Shown here: piece by piece, positions 1 to 8,852 of the stretch
How positions within the stretch are numbered: the first letter of the stretch is position 1
Layout of the letters: every line of letters begins with the position of its first letter
Assembly (NCBI GenBank): GCA_002352545.1
Contig: DEIO01000015.1
Coordinates: 128,015 to 192,014 of the forward strand
DNA: 64,000 bases
Reading direction: 5' to 3'
DNA from: Patescibacteria group bacterium UBA2772
GTDB lineage: Bacteria > Patescibacteriota > Minisyncoccia > Moranbacterales > DUUL01
Notes under the pieces: model-generated
Database searches by the model: none
Told to the model about the DNA's origin: nothing
The model's input: the letters and a program-made list of their open reading frames with translations, nothing else
Program-made: the position numbers and the translations under genes

Positions 1-53
1 TTTTTATTGGTTTCTTTTGCTAAAATTGATGTGTAAAAAATAAAGATTTCATT

Positions 54-650
54 ATGACTAAGTATATTCTAAACTCAGGAAATGCTAAATATGATTCTCA
101 AAAACACAAAGCTTTTATCGGTGAAGCTCTTGTTGGACTGAAAGGTAATGTAAAAGTTTTGTATTGTCTATTTGCGCAACCAAGAGAAAAATGGGAAGCT
201 AAGTTTGAAGAATACAAAAAAAGTTTTGCCGCATTAGCAGACGAAAATGTTGAATTGAACTTCGAACTTGCTTTTCCAGACAAATTCAAAGAACAGTGTA
301 GTCAAAGTGATGTAATCATGATTCAAGGTGGCGATGACTACTTGTTGCAATTTTGGTTTAAGCAGTTTGATTTAGAAAGTTTTTTCCAGGATAAAATTAT
401 TGCAACTAGTTCTGCTGGTTCAGATGCTCTTGTTAGCTCATTTTGGACTTGTGACTGGAGAAAGTCGATGAAAGGACTGAACTTATTGCCGATTAAATTC
501 ATTCCTCATTACAAATCAAATTATGGAGCAGATGATTCCAGGGGAAAGATCGATTGGGAAGAGGCCTATAAGGAGTTAGAGCTTTATGAAGATTGTAAAT
601 TATCTATACATGCTCTTAAAGAAGGAGAATTTATTGTTATAGAAAAATAA
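54..650 (+). CDS. Peptidase S51 (dipeptidase E)-like protein
   Basis: The 198-residue protein has an alpha/beta fold typical of class I glutamine-amidotransferase-like peptidases. A QGGDD turn lies near residue 92, and a Ser-Ala-Gly nucleophile elbow (TSSAGSD) puts the probable catalytic serine at residue 120. Peptidase E family members cleave Asp-X dipeptides or act on cyanophycin-type substrates, and are cytoplasmic. The protein is slightly shorter than usual for the family (about 220-240), so substrate is open. It is followed after 9 bases by mtaB, so the two may be co-transcribed. No clear Shine-Dalgarno is seen before the ATG. Confidence 0.65.
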   Translation: MTKYILNSGNAKYDSQKHKAFIGEALVGLKGNVKVLYCLFAQPREKWEAKFEEYKKSFAALADENVELNFELAFPDKFKEQCSQSDVIMIQGGDDYLLQFWFKQFDLESFFQDKIIATSSAGSDALVSSFWTCDWRKSMKGLNLLPIKFIPHYKSNYGADDSRGKIDWEEAYKELELYEDCKLSIHALKEGEFIVIEK

Positions 651-659
651 TAGAGAAAT

Positions 660-1910
660 ATGAAAAAATTTGTTATACGAACTCTTGGTTGTAAAGTGAA
701 TCAGTATGATTCTTTGAATTTGAAGAAAAAACTCATAGAAACCGGCTTTGAATATTCGAGGGATAGTGGGGAGGACGTGGAATTTGCGATTGTAAACTCT
801 TGCGCTGTGACTAAGACTTCAATTCGAAAAGGGAGAAGAACGCTCTCGTTGATTAGGAGGGATAATCCCAATGCAAAAATAGTTCTTTTCGGTTGTTGGG
901 TAAAAACATATCCAGAAGAAATGGAAAACATTATTGCTGATATAATTTGGCCAGTAGGGAAGCTAGACGAGTTAGTTCAGGAGATAAAAAAATGTTTTGG
1001 AAATATTTCTGGATTTAAGAAGGAACTAGTCAAAATAAATCCACCAGGTGAAGGTGAGAAATCTCGTTATTTTATCAAAATTCAAGATGGTTGCGAACAA
1101 TTTTGTTCGTATTGTATTATTCCATACTCCAGGGGCAAGCTTTTTTCTAGACCTCAAGAAGAAGTACTTAAAGAGATAGAATCTGCAAGCATCGCTGGAT
1201 ATGATGAAATTGTATTGTGTGGGATACACCTAGGTCTTTATGGAAAAGAAAAGAATTCAAGGACATGCAACTTAAATCAATTGCTTCAAAATGCTTTAAA
1301 AATAAAAAAACTAGGAAGAATAAGACTTAGTTCGATTGAAGTTGTTGATGTGGATGATGATTTGTTAAATTTGATAGCAAAAAAGAAGAAGCTGTGCAAG
1401 CATTTACATTTTTCTTTGCAAGCTGGCAATGACAAAATTCTAAAGGCAATGAATAGACCTTATACAACACAATACTTTCGAGATAGAGTTGAGAAAGCAA
1501 GACAATTAATGCCTGATATAGCTCTTACGACTGATGTAATTGTTGGTTTTCCTGGAGAAACCAAGGAGGATTTTATGACTACCTTGAATTTTTGTAAAGA
1601 AATTGCTTTTAGTAGAATGCATGTCTTTCCTTTCTCTGCGCATGAAAAGACACCTGCTGCGAGTATGTTCTGCCAATTGAGTAGGGAAGAAAAGCAAAAA
1701 AGATCCAAGATGTTAAGAAAGGTCAGTGATTTGATGAAGAAGACATATGAAGATAGATTTAAAGGGCAGTGTCTGGATGTTGTGATTGAAAAAGTACAAA
1801 AAGAAGTTTGGGGTAAAACTGAATTTTATTTTGATATAAAACAAAAAAAGACTCTCTTGGAAAAGTCAGAGACTCTAGAAATTGGAAAACTAAATAGATT
1901 AAGAAACTAG
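660..1910 (+). CDS. mtaB: tRNA t6A37 methylthiotransferase MtaB
   Basis: This is a radical-SAM methylthiotransferase of 416 residues. MtaB adds a methylthio group to N6-threonylcarbamoyl-A37 of tRNAs that read ANN codons. The N-terminal UPF0004 domain begins TLGCKVNQYDS (Cys11), the wording typical of MtaB rather than MiaB, and has further cluster cysteines in NSCAVT and FGCW. The radical-SAM CxxxCxxC (CEQFCSYC) has its cysteines at residues 145, 149 and 152. A C-terminal TRAM-like region is short. The 3' end overlaps the convergent minus-strand gene by 12 bases. Confidence 0.9.
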   Translation: MKKFVIRTLGCKVNQYDSLNLKKKLIETGFEYSRDSGEDVEFAIVNSCAVTKTSIRKGRRTLSLIRRDNPNAKIVLFGCWVKTYPEEMENIIADIIWPVGKLDELVQEIKKCFGNISGFKKELVKINPPGEGEKSRYFIKIQDGCEQFCSYCIIPYSRGKLFSRPQEEVLKEIESASIAGYDEIVLCGIHLGLYGKEKNSRTCNLNQLLQNALKIKKLGRIRLSSIEVVDVDDDLLNLIAKKKKLCKHLHFSLQAGNDKILKAMNRPYTTQYFRDRVEKARQLMPDIALTTDVIVGFPGETKEDFMTTLNFCKEIAFSRMHVFPFSAHEKTPAASMFCQLSREEKQKRSKMLRKVSDLMKKTYEDRFKGQCLDVVIEKVQKEVWGKTEFYFDIKQKKTLLEKSETLEIGKLNRLRN

Positions 1911-2516
1911 AAAGGGTGTTAGAAATGTTTCGATAATCGCTGCAACAAATAATAGTGGTATGATTACAAACATAATTATTCTAAGTGCAAACGAAATATC
2001 TTTTTTGAATGTTTTGCGTTTTTTGTGGAGATAATCTACGAATCTTCCAGAAAGATGAAGTGAAAGTGCTGTTGCTATGAAAAAAGCTGGTATTTCAAAT
2101 ATTCCATGAGGGACAAGGGCTAGAAAAACACTAGCAATGCCAATTTTGCTGAGTGAATATGAAATAACAACACCTATCATAACACCATTAGATAGAAGTG
2201 CTGAGATAGGAGCTATTCCAAATAAAAAGAATAAGGCGATAATCATCAAAGACACAGAAATATTGTTGAAAAATATATAGAGACATAGTTCTGTACTGCT
2301 TTTTCCTAAAAGATCAGTATAATTTTGAGCTAATAGGTTAACCACGTCTTCGGTCCAGATTGTGCTTGTTTGTGCAGTGTAAAAGCCCAGTGCTACTGAA
2401 AAAAAGAAAATCGATACAACGAAAACGAATCGACGAGTGAAAACATTCATCGACTTAAGTATTCTTTTGTAGCTTTCAAAAAGTTCAGTTGGAGTTTTTT
2501 TAAGTATCTTTTTCAT
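1899..2516 (-). CDS. SpoIIM-like integral membrane protein
   Basis: The 205-residue protein has about five hydrophobic segments. It shows the pattern of the stage II sporulation protein M family: a FFNNISVSL stretch, then an NG...G turn, then PHGIFEIPAFFIA. In sporulating Firmicutes SpoIIM is part of the engulfment peptidoglycan-hydrolase complex. Homologues are widespread in non-sporulating bacteria including CPR, where their role is unknown, so a sporulation function should not be assumed. It is monocistronic and convergent with mtaB. Confidence 0.75.
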   Translation of the reverse strand: MKKILKKTPTELFESYKRILKSMNVFTRRFVFVVSIFFFSVALGFYTAQTSTIWTEDVVNLLAQNYTDLLGKSSTELCLYIFFNNISVSLMIIALFFLFGIAPISALLSNGVMIGVVISYSLSKIGIASVFLALVPHGIFEIPAFFIATALSLHLSGRFVDYLHKKRKTFKKDISFALRIIMFVIIPLLFVAAIIETFLTPFLVS

Positions 2517-2673
2517 TTTTATTTTATAGTTTAACTTTGTTTAGTTTAATATACTTTAAGGGCAAGTACAAATTGTTATTATTATTTTCTTTTCCGAAAG
2601 ACTTTTTTTTGGTATACTCAAGAAAGCTTCTGTTTAAAAACTTAAGTTTAGTTGAAAATTTAAAAAACAAAGA

Positions 2674-3141
2674 ATGGGTAAGATTACAAAAACAAAAAAT
2701 GTAAAAATAAAAATAAAGAATGGATTTTTCAAGGGAGAAAAGAATCTAAATAAAGCAAAAACGGTTTATAAAGAAAGTTATTTGAAAAGAACTTTTGGTC
2801 AAAAGTTCTCTGAGAGAGCGTCGAATGTTTTAGGCAGTTGGAAATATTTAATTTTCCAAACTCTTTTTATTTTGGTTTGGATAGCATTAAATCACAGTGG
2901 TATTTTTGGAAAATGGGACGAGTACCCTTTTATTTTTTTGAATTTTGCCCTTAGTGTAATGGCTGCATATACTGCTCCTGTTATTTTGATGAGTCAAAAT
3001 AGAGAGTCTGACCGTGACAGAAAAAGATCTATTGTTGATCTAGCAACAGATAGGAGTTCTGAGAGAAAAATAAAGGATGTACAAAAAACATTAATTAGAC
3101 TAGAGGAGAAACTTGATAAAATGATAGAAAAAAAGGCATAG
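2674..3141 (+). CDS. DUF1003 membrane protein
   Basis: This 155-residue protein has a basic N-terminus and two membrane segments (about residues 60-80 and 90-110). The family signature is FLNFALSVMAAYTAPVILMS followed by QNRESDRDR. The C-terminus is a charged, probably coiled-coil helix. DUF1003 proteins are small inner-membrane proteins of unknown function. It stands alone between a divergent gene and groES. Confidence 0.8.
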   Translation: MGKITKTKNVKIKIKNGFFKGEKNLNKAKTVYKESYLKRTFGQKFSERASNVLGSWKYLIFQTLFILVWIALNHSGIFGKWDEYPFIFLNFALSVMAAYTAPVILMSQNRESDRDRKRSIVDLATDRSSERKIKDVQKTLIRLEEKLDKMIEKKA

Positions 3142-3169
3142 TTGACAAGTGAGGAGAAATTGTTAAAAT
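3142..3169 (+). promoter_or_regulatory. Sigma-70 promoter for groES
   Basis: A -35 TTGACA at 3142-3147 is separated by 16 bases from a -10 TAAAAT at 3164-3169, with an upstream TG (extended -10). It lies about 50 bases before the groES ATG. Confidence 0.7.
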
Positions 3170-3220
3170 TTTAGCAGTTGAGCACTTAGATTGCTAGATA
3201 ATTTAATAAATACTGAAAAT

Positions 3221-3502
3221 ATGAAAAAGATAAAACCAATTGGTAGTAATGTCGTTGTTAAGGTTCCTGTGATTGAAGAAGTGACAAAAAGTGGAATAGT
3301 TCTTCCCGAAACAGCTTCAAAAGAAAAATCCCAAGTCGGAGAAGTTATCGCAACGGGTGAAAGTGAAAAAATAAATGATCAGATAAAAAAAGGTGTTTCG
3401 GTGCTTTATGAGAAATATAGTGGAACTGAAATTGAAATCGATGGAAAGAAATTTGTTGTCTTAGATGCTTCGAAGAATATGATTTTGGCAATAGTTGAGT
3501 AG
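3221..3502 (+). CDS. groES: Co-chaperonin GroES
   Basis: GroES forms the heptameric lid of the GroEL chaperonin in the cytoplasm. The start is set at MKKIKPIGSNVVVKV, which aligns with the GroES N-terminus and lies just downstream of a good promoter; ten upstream residues in the same frame are not family sequence. That gives 93 residues, normal for the family. The GroEL-contacting mobile loop is visible as EVTKSGIVLPETA. No groEL follows: an intrinsic terminator comes next, so groES is transcribed alone. Confidence 0.92.
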   Translation: MKKIKPIGSNVVVKVPVIEEVTKSGIVLPETASKEKSQVGEVIATGESEKINDQIKKGVSVLYEKYSGTEIEIDGKKFVVLDASKNMILAIVE

Positions 3503-3521
3503 GGCTTTTTGGAATTATTTT

Positions 3522-3549
3522 AAAAACTCGCAATTTTTTGCGAGTTTTT
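3522..3549 (+). terminator. Intrinsic terminator after groES
   Basis: A perfect 12-bp stem (AAAAACTCGCAA / TTGCGAGTTTTT) with a TTTT loop ends in a T run. It lies 20 bases after the groES stop. Confidence 0.9.
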
Positions 3550-3551
3550 AC

Positions 3552-3580
3552 TTGCCACGAGACAGGAAATATCGTAAAAT
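3552..3580 (+). promoter_or_regulatory. Sigma-70 promoter for the beta-propeller lipoprotein
   Basis: TTGCCA at 3552-3557 is followed after 17 bases by TAAAAT at 3575-3580. It sits directly after the groES terminator and 44 bases before the next ATG. Confidence 0.7.
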
Positions 3581-3623
3581 ATAAATGAGAGAGTTTAAAA
3601 TAAAAATTCCATAAAAATAAAAA

Positions 3624-4679
3624 ATGAAAACAAAAAAAGGAATAGCAATTGTCTTTGCTTTTTGTTTACCAATGCTTTTCACTGGTTGCGGTATACAAAA
3701 AAAGAAGCCTGATACTAGAGGCGGTATTTATAGAAGTGAAGATTCTGCCTCGATGTTTGAACAGAAAGCCACTATAAAAGGTGGAGGAACTATTGGTAAT
3801 GCTAGTATAAGAGCGCTTTCAATGGATCCTAAGAACTCTAATCTTTTGTATGTAGGTACACCTAGCGGAATTTATAAAAGTGAAGACAGGGGTGAAAATT
3901 GGATTAAGGATTCTAGCGATTTTAAAAATGTTAGAGATGTTGAGATAAATCCAAGTGACACAAATGAGATTTATGTTCCTGCTACTGTTAATGGAGTTGG
4001 AAAGATTATGAAAACATCAGATGGAGGAGAAAACTGGGAAGAAGTTTTCACTCAAAGAACTCAAGAGGGTTCAGTCTTTACAATTGCTATAAATCCCAGA
4101 AGACCAAAAGAGCTTTTTGCTGGTGATTCAGGAGGAGCGTTATATAAAACATCTGATGCTGGTGCAACTTGGAAAACTGTTCTTTGGGAGAAAAGTGGAA
4201 TCAATTTGATTAAGTTTGATAGCATCAATACAAATAAATTGTATTTTGTGACAACAAGGACAGGAGCAAAGAGATCAGACGATGGTGGTGAAAATTTCAT
4301 TGCAATAGAGAGTAAAGGAACAATATATAATTTAATTCCTCATCCATACAAAGAGGGTATTGTCTTTCTGAGTGATAATAACGGTCTTCATAAAAGTGTT
4401 GATGGCGGTGCAAATTTAACTGCTATTAACACACTTGTTAGACCTAAGGCAATTTCTTCAAAAGGGATTGCAATAGATCCTAAGAATGATAGAATAATAT
4501 ACTTCGTATCTGGTAAGGCAATATATAAAACTCAAAACGGAGGAGAAAGTTGGAAACCGATTCAATTTTCTGTTCCATCGAGAAAGATAGAAATGCTTGT
4601 AATTGATCCAGATGATACGAAAACAATATATCTTGGAACTAGAAAATTAGTTAAAAAGAAAGGCATGTTTACTTTCTAG
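3624..4679 (+). CDS. Lipoprotein with Asp-box (BNR/YCF48-like) beta-propeller
   Basis: The 351-residue protein starts with a signal peptide and lipobox LFTG-Cys22. It should be exported and lipid-anchored on the outer face of the membrane. The body is a series of propeller repeats with Asp-box motifs of the type SEDRGENW, SDGGENW, SDAGATW, SDDGGENF, SVDGGAN and TQNGGESW, giving six to seven blades. Such folds occur in sialidase-like, sortilin-like and photosystem-assembly (YCF48) proteins. No catalytic residues for a sialidase can be named, so a binding or assembly role is more likely than an enzyme. Confidence 0.8.
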   Translation: MKTKKGIAIVFAFCLPMLFTGCGIQKKKPDTRGGIYRSEDSASMFEQKATIKGGGTIGNASIRALSMDPKNSNLLYVGTPSGIYKSEDRGENWIKDSSDFKNVRDVEINPSDTNEIYVPATVNGVGKIMKTSDGGENWEEVFTQRTQEGSVFTIAINPRRPKELFAGDSGGALYKTSDAGATWKTVLWEKSGINLIKFDSINTNKLYFVTTRTGAKRSDDGGENFIAIESKGTIYNLIPHPYKEGIVFLSDNNGLHKSVDGGANLTAINTLVRPKAISSKGIAIDPKNDRIIYFVSGKAIYKTQNGGESWKPIQFSVPSRKIEMLVIDPDDTKTIYLGTRKLVKKKGMFTF

Positions 4680-4708
4680 TCTAGGAATAAGTAATTAAAC
4701 TAAAATCA

Positions 4709-5266
4709 ATGAGTAATGGAGATTTAGACAAATCAAGAGGGGATTTTGATGGTATTATTGAATTTTTTAAAGATGATTTGAAAACAGTTAGGTCTGGGAA
4801 AGCAAATATTGGGTTGGTTGATAATTTAGAAATTGAATACTTTGGAGCCAAGACTCCTTTGCAACAAGCTGCTTCTGTGACAATTTCAGATGCTAGAACG
4901 ATTGTAATTTCCCCTTGGAGTAAGGATAGTCTAGTTGATATCGAGAAATCAATCAGAGATTCAGACCTTAATATCAATCCAACAAATGATGGAAATGTTA
5001 TTAGACTTTGTTTTCCACCGTTAACAGAAGATCGAAGAACTGAACTTGCAAAGATTGTTGGAAAGAAAACAGAAGATGCAAGAATTAAGGTGCGTAAAAT
5101 AAGGGAAGATTTGTGGGATAATGTTCAGAAAATGGAAAAGGATGGTGAGATTTCTGAAGATGGTAAGTTTATCCAGAAAGATAAGTTGCAAGAAATTGTT
5201 GATGAGTATAATAAAAAGATTGAAGAAATTTCTAAAGAAAAAGAGGTCGAGATTATGCAAGTTTAG
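4709..5266 (+). CDS. frr: Ribosome recycling factor
   Basis: Frr splits the post-termination ribosome together with EF-G. The 185-residue length is the family norm. The domain I/II pattern is clear: LKTVRSGKANIGLVDNLEIEYFG near the N-terminus, then VTISDARTIVISPW, FPPLTEDRRTELAK and KVRKIREDLWDNVQK in the long three-helix bundle. It precedes rseP by about 60 bases. Confidence 0.95.
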   Translation: MSNGDLDKSRGDFDGIIEFFKDDLKTVRSGKANIGLVDNLEIEYFGAKTPLQQAASVTISDARTIVISPWSKDSLVDIEKSIRDSDLNINPTNDGNVIRLCFPPLTEDRRTELAKIVGKKTEDARIKVRKIREDLWDNVQKMEKDGEISEDGKFIQKDKLQEIVDEYNKKIEEISKEKEVEIMQV

Positions 5267-5328
5267 ACAATCTTCTAATGAAATGTGGACTGAATGAATT
5301 GAATAAAATAGAATTAAAGTAGAAATAA

Positions 5329-6507
5329 ATGACAGCAGTTATAGTTTTTATAGTTATTCTTGGAACACTTGTGTTTGTACATGAAGCTGGACACTTTTTT
5401 GTAGCAAGAATGAACGGTATCGCATGTGAAGAATTTGGACTTGGATTTCCTCCAAGAGTTTTAGGCTTCTATAAAGACAAAAAAGGCAAAAGGAGGTGGG
5501 TTTTTGGTAATAAGGAGATCAATGAAAAAATAAAAGAAAAGAATGAAACTGTTTATTCTTTGAATATCATCCCTATTGGTGGTTTCGTTAAGATTAAGGG
5601 TGAAAATGGAGATGATCGCAAAGCGAATGACTCTTTTGCTAGTCAATCAGTTTTTGTTAGATTTAAAGTTCTTGTGGCTGGTGTTACAATGAATTTTATT
5701 ATAGGAGCTTTATTTTTTGGATTTGCTTTTTGGTTAGGTTTACCAGAGGCAATTGACGACAAGGAATTTGCACCAAATTCTAAAGTTCAAATTTCTGTTG
5801 TTGTTAAAAATACTCCAGCTGCGGATGCTAAATTGCAAGTGGGAGACACTATTGTTTCTGCAATAAAAGAAGAAAAAGAGAAAAGAATTTCAAAAATCAA
5901 GGACCTAAAAGAAGTTACTGAAGATAAAGGCGGTCAGAATGTTGATTTCAAAATTTTGCATCCAGGAGAAGAGTCTTCGGTTGTTGTTTCTGTAATGGTT
6001 CGAGATAAGGTTGATATTCCTGAGGGTCAAGGCGCTATAGGAGTTGAGCTTCTTAGAACTAATTTTGTAAAGCATGGATTTTTTGAATCTATGTGGATGG
6101 GTGTGACTACGACTAGTAGAATTGTCGTTGCAATTTTTGAATTTTTAGGAGACTTGATTGTCAGAATTTTTACGCCGAAAACAATTGAAACAGAGGTTGC
6201 AGGTCCTGTTGGAATTGCTGTTATGACTGGACAAGTTACAAAAATGGGAATGGCATTTATTTTGCAGTTTGCTGCAATGCTCTCTGTTAATCTCGCAGTT
6301 ATTAATTTATTGCCATTACCAGCGTTAGATGGGGGAAGGATTCTTTTCTTGATCTTTGAAAAAATTAAAGGTAAGCCAGTTAGCGAGAAAATTGAAAACA
6401 TTGTTCATACGGCAGGTTTTATATTTTTAATGTCACTTATGTTTCTTGTTACGATTAAGGATTTCAAGACTTTCGAAATATTTCAAAAGATTAAGGATCT
6501 GTTCTAG
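5329..6507 (+). CDS. rseP: Site-2 intramembrane zinc protease RseP
   Basis: This M50 metalloprotease cleaves membrane substrates inside the bilayer, typically anti-sigma factors or signal peptides. The zinc motif HEAGH is at residues 18-22 in the first membrane helix. The third ligand lies in LPALDGGRI (Asp334) in a C-terminal helix, and one PDZ domain (about residues 160-230) lies between. The 392-residue length matches single- or double-PDZ forms. Its anti-sigma substrate is not visible here. Confidence 0.92.
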   Translation: MTAVIVFIVILGTLVFVHEAGHFFVARMNGIACEEFGLGFPPRVLGFYKDKKGKRRWVFGNKEINEKIKEKNETVYSLNIIPIGGFVKIKGENGDDRKANDSFASQSVFVRFKVLVAGVTMNFIIGALFFGFAFWLGLPEAIDDKEFAPNSKVQISVVVKNTPAADAKLQVGDTIVSAIKEEKEKRISKIKDLKEVTEDKGGQNVDFKILHPGEESSVVVSVMVRDKVDIPEGQGAIGVELLRTNFVKHGFFESMWMGVTTTSRIVVAIFEFLGDLIVRIFTPKTIETEVAGPVGIAVMTGQVTKMGMAFILQFAAMLSVNLAVINLLPLPALDGGRILFLIFEKIKGKPVSEKIENIVHTAGFIFLMSLMFLVTIKDFKTFEIFQKIKDLF

Positions 6508-6529
6508 TTTTTTGATTAGTTCTTTTGAC

Positions 6530-6584
6530 ACACCCCAAATTTTCCTATAAGATAAGGATAATTGGGGTGTTTTGTATCTATCAA
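6530..6584 (+). terminator. Intrinsic terminator after rseP
   Basis: ACACCCCAA at 6530-6538 pairs with TTGGGGTGT at 6572-6580 around a long loop, followed by TTTT. It separates rseP from proS. Confidence 0.7.
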
Positions 6585-6666
6585 ATTAGGTTGGTAGATT
6601 TATGGCTACAAAATGTTAGTATTAAACTAAAATGTTATAAGGTAAATAAATAAATCTAAGAAAAAT

Positions 6667-8367
6667 ATGCGTCAATCAAGATTGTTTGGGAAAACTTCAA
6701 AAACAGTATCAGGTGATCTGAAGGTTGCTAGTCATAAATATCTTCATCAGGGAGGTTTTGTAAGAGAATCTGTGGCTGGTAGATATTATTTTCTTCCATT
6801 GGGTTTGAAAGTGAGAGATAAGATTGTTAAGATTATTGAGGAAGAAATGGACAGTGTTGGTGCTCAGAAAATGATTACTCCAACCCTTCACCCTTTAGAA
6901 CTATGGAAGGAAACCAACAGAACAGATACTGCTGGTTTTGAGCTTATGACACTTAAAGATAGAAGAGGTTCTGCTTTTGCATTAGGAGGAACAGCAGAAG
7001 AAATGATAGTAGATTTAGTAAGAGGTTATAATATTAGTTATAAAGACTTACCATTTCAGATATACCAATTCTCTTCTAAATTTCGAGATGAATTAAGAGC
7101 TAGAGGAGGATTACTTAGAGTCCGAGAGTTTGTAATGAAAGATAGCTATTCTTTTCATGCAGATGAAGAATGTTTTAAAAAAGAGTATAAGATTATGTGG
7201 GATACTTATACTAGAATTTTCCAACGATTAGGAATGAAATCATATGCTGTTGAAGCTGACAATGGTTATATTGGTGGCGATTATTGTCATGAATTTGTTG
7301 TTGAATGTGATGCAGGAGAGAGTGTATTTTTTGTTTCTGAAGATGAAAAGTATGTTGTACACGAAGATGTTGCGAAATTTAAAAGAGAAGAGGTCAATTT
7401 AGATGAGGAATTGAAGGATTTCGAAATAATAGAGCAACCGGCATGGGTAAGAACTATGGAAGATGTTCAAAAGCATTATAATCTTCCTGCTTCTAGATTT
7501 TTGAAAAACGTAGTTTATAAAAACAGGGTTACAGAGGAAATTATTATTGCTACAATAAGAGGTGATTTAGAGATCAACAAAACAAAACTTGAACAGGTTT
7601 TGGATATGGTCGGGACACTTGAAGATGCTAATGATAAAGATCTTGCTTCAATTGGAACAAAAAGCGGATATGTACATGCGTGGGGGCATGAGAATTGTCG
7701 TTATGTAGGTGATCTCTCTTTAAAAACTGTTAAGAATTTTATTGGAGGTCAAAAAGAGGACAAAACTGATTCCATAAACGTTAACTATGGAAGAGACTTT
7801 GAACATGAAATGACAGTTGATATTGCGATGGCAAAAGATGGATTTTTCACAGAAGACGGAAAACAGAAGTTGAATGAAAAGAAAGGTGTTGAAGTGGGGA
7901 ATATATTCCAACTAGGAAAGCATTATTCTTCAAAAATGAACGCTACATTTATTGATGCAAATGGAAAAGAGAAGCAATATTACATGGGTTGTTATGGAAT
8001 TGGAATTGGCAGAAATATGGCTACTATTGTTGAAAAGTACAATGATGACAAGGGGATTGTTTGGCCAGAGGCAGTTGCACCTTTTAAAGTTCATTTAATT
8101 GGTATAGCTGGTAAGGATGTCGTGATAAAAAAAGAAATTGAAGAATTTTATAAAGAATTAGAGAATAAAGGAATAGAAGTCTTGTACGATGATCGCGAAA
8201 TGAATCCAGGTGCTAAGTTTGCAGATGCTGATTTGATTGGATGTCCTTATCGTGTTGTAATTAGTCCGAAAACAATCAAGGAAGGTAAAATCGAATTAAA
8301 AGAAAGATCAAAAAAAGAGGCAAATATGGTTTCAAAAAAAGAGTTATATAAATTTTTAGAAAAATAA
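6667..8367 (+). CDS. proS: Prolyl-tRNA synthetase
   Basis: This class II synthetase charges tRNA-Pro. Motif 1 is in SVGAQKMITPTLHP, motif 2 in QIYQFSSKFRDELRARGGLLRVREF, and motif 3 in MGCYGIGIGRNMA. The editing (INS/YbaK-like) insertion is present between motifs 2 and 3 (about residues 225-395), so this is the bacterial type. The C-terminal anticodon-binding domain begins at APFKVHLIGI. At 566 residues it is normal in length. Confidence 0.95.
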   Translation: MRQSRLFGKTSKTVSGDLKVASHKYLHQGGFVRESVAGRYYFLPLGLKVRDKIVKIIEEEMDSVGAQKMITPTLHPLELWKETNRTDTAGFELMTLKDRRGSAFALGGTAEEMIVDLVRGYNISYKDLPFQIYQFSSKFRDELRARGGLLRVREFVMKDSYSFHADEECFKKEYKIMWDTYTRIFQRLGMKSYAVEADNGYIGGDYCHEFVVECDAGESVFFVSEDEKYVVHEDVAKFKREEVNLDEELKDFEIIEQPAWVRTMEDVQKHYNLPASRFLKNVVYKNRVTEEIIIATIRGDLEINKTKLEQVLDMVGTLEDANDKDLASIGTKSGYVHAWGHENCRYVGDLSLKTVKNFIGGQKEDKTDSINVNYGRDFEHEMTVDIAMAKDGFFTEDGKQKLNEKKGVEVGNIFQLGKHYSSKMNATFIDANGKEKQYYMGCYGIGIGRNMATIVEKYNDDKGIVWPEAVAPFKVHLIGIAGKDVVIKKEIEEFYKELENKGIEVLYDDREMNPGAKFADADLIGCPYRVVISPKTIKEGKIELKERSKKEANMVSKKELYKFLEK

Positions 8368-8373
8368 AAATAG

Positions 8374-8823
8374 ATGAAAAAACCAAAATGGATTGGAACT
8401 TTGATTTTAATCCTTGGTGTAGGGCTAGTTTTTTGGGGTTTTGGAATTAAAGCTGATAATAAAGAACTAAAAAACAAAAAAATGACAAAACATATTTCTG
8501 CAGAAGAATACAGAGATGTAATTTCAGACAAAAAAGTTTGGAATATAGATGTGCGCGAAGAGTATGAATTTGAAGAGGCTCGTATCAATGATGCAATTTT
8601 AGCTCCCTCTACAAGATTTTATGAAATTTTTGATAGATTAGGTATTGAAAAGAGTGATAAAATAGCACTGTATTGCAGGAGCGGAAATAGAAGTGCTGTT
8701 ATCGCGAAGGAACTTGAAAGAAAAGGTTATGAAAATTTATTTAATCTGAAGTTGGGTTTACATGAATGGAAAGCTATGGGGTTTCATTTGGAAGGTAAAA
8801 GTAAAAAAATAGTTATCAAGTAA
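8374..8823 (+). CDS. Membrane-anchored single-domain rhodanese
   Basis: The 149-residue protein has an N-terminal membrane helix (residues 5-25) and then one rhodanese domain. NIDVREEYEFEEARINDA is the CH2A-like motif, and the active-site loop is CRSGNRS with its cysteine. Rhodaneses transfer sulfane sulfur, and the anchor places this one at the membrane. It starts 6 bases after proS, suggesting shared transcription. The sulfur acceptor is unknown. Confidence 0.85.
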   Translation: MKKPKWIGTLILILGVGLVFWGFGIKADNKELKNKKMTKHISAEEYRDVISDKKVWNIDVREEYEFEEARINDAILAPSTRFYEIFDRLGIEKSDKIALYCRSGNRSAVIAKELERKGYENLFNLKLGLHEWKAMGFHLEGKSKKIVIK

Positions 8824-8852
8824 ATGGTATAAAAAATTCAGATAAAAGTATT

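Noticed and set aside
1899..2516. SpoIIM-like gene as a sign of sporulation
   Set aside because: No other sporulation genes are visible and the family is widespread in non-sporulating bacteria.
3191..3220. Upstream in-frame extension of groES
   Set aside because: The residues do not match GroES, and the promoter and family N-terminus favour the ATG at 3221.
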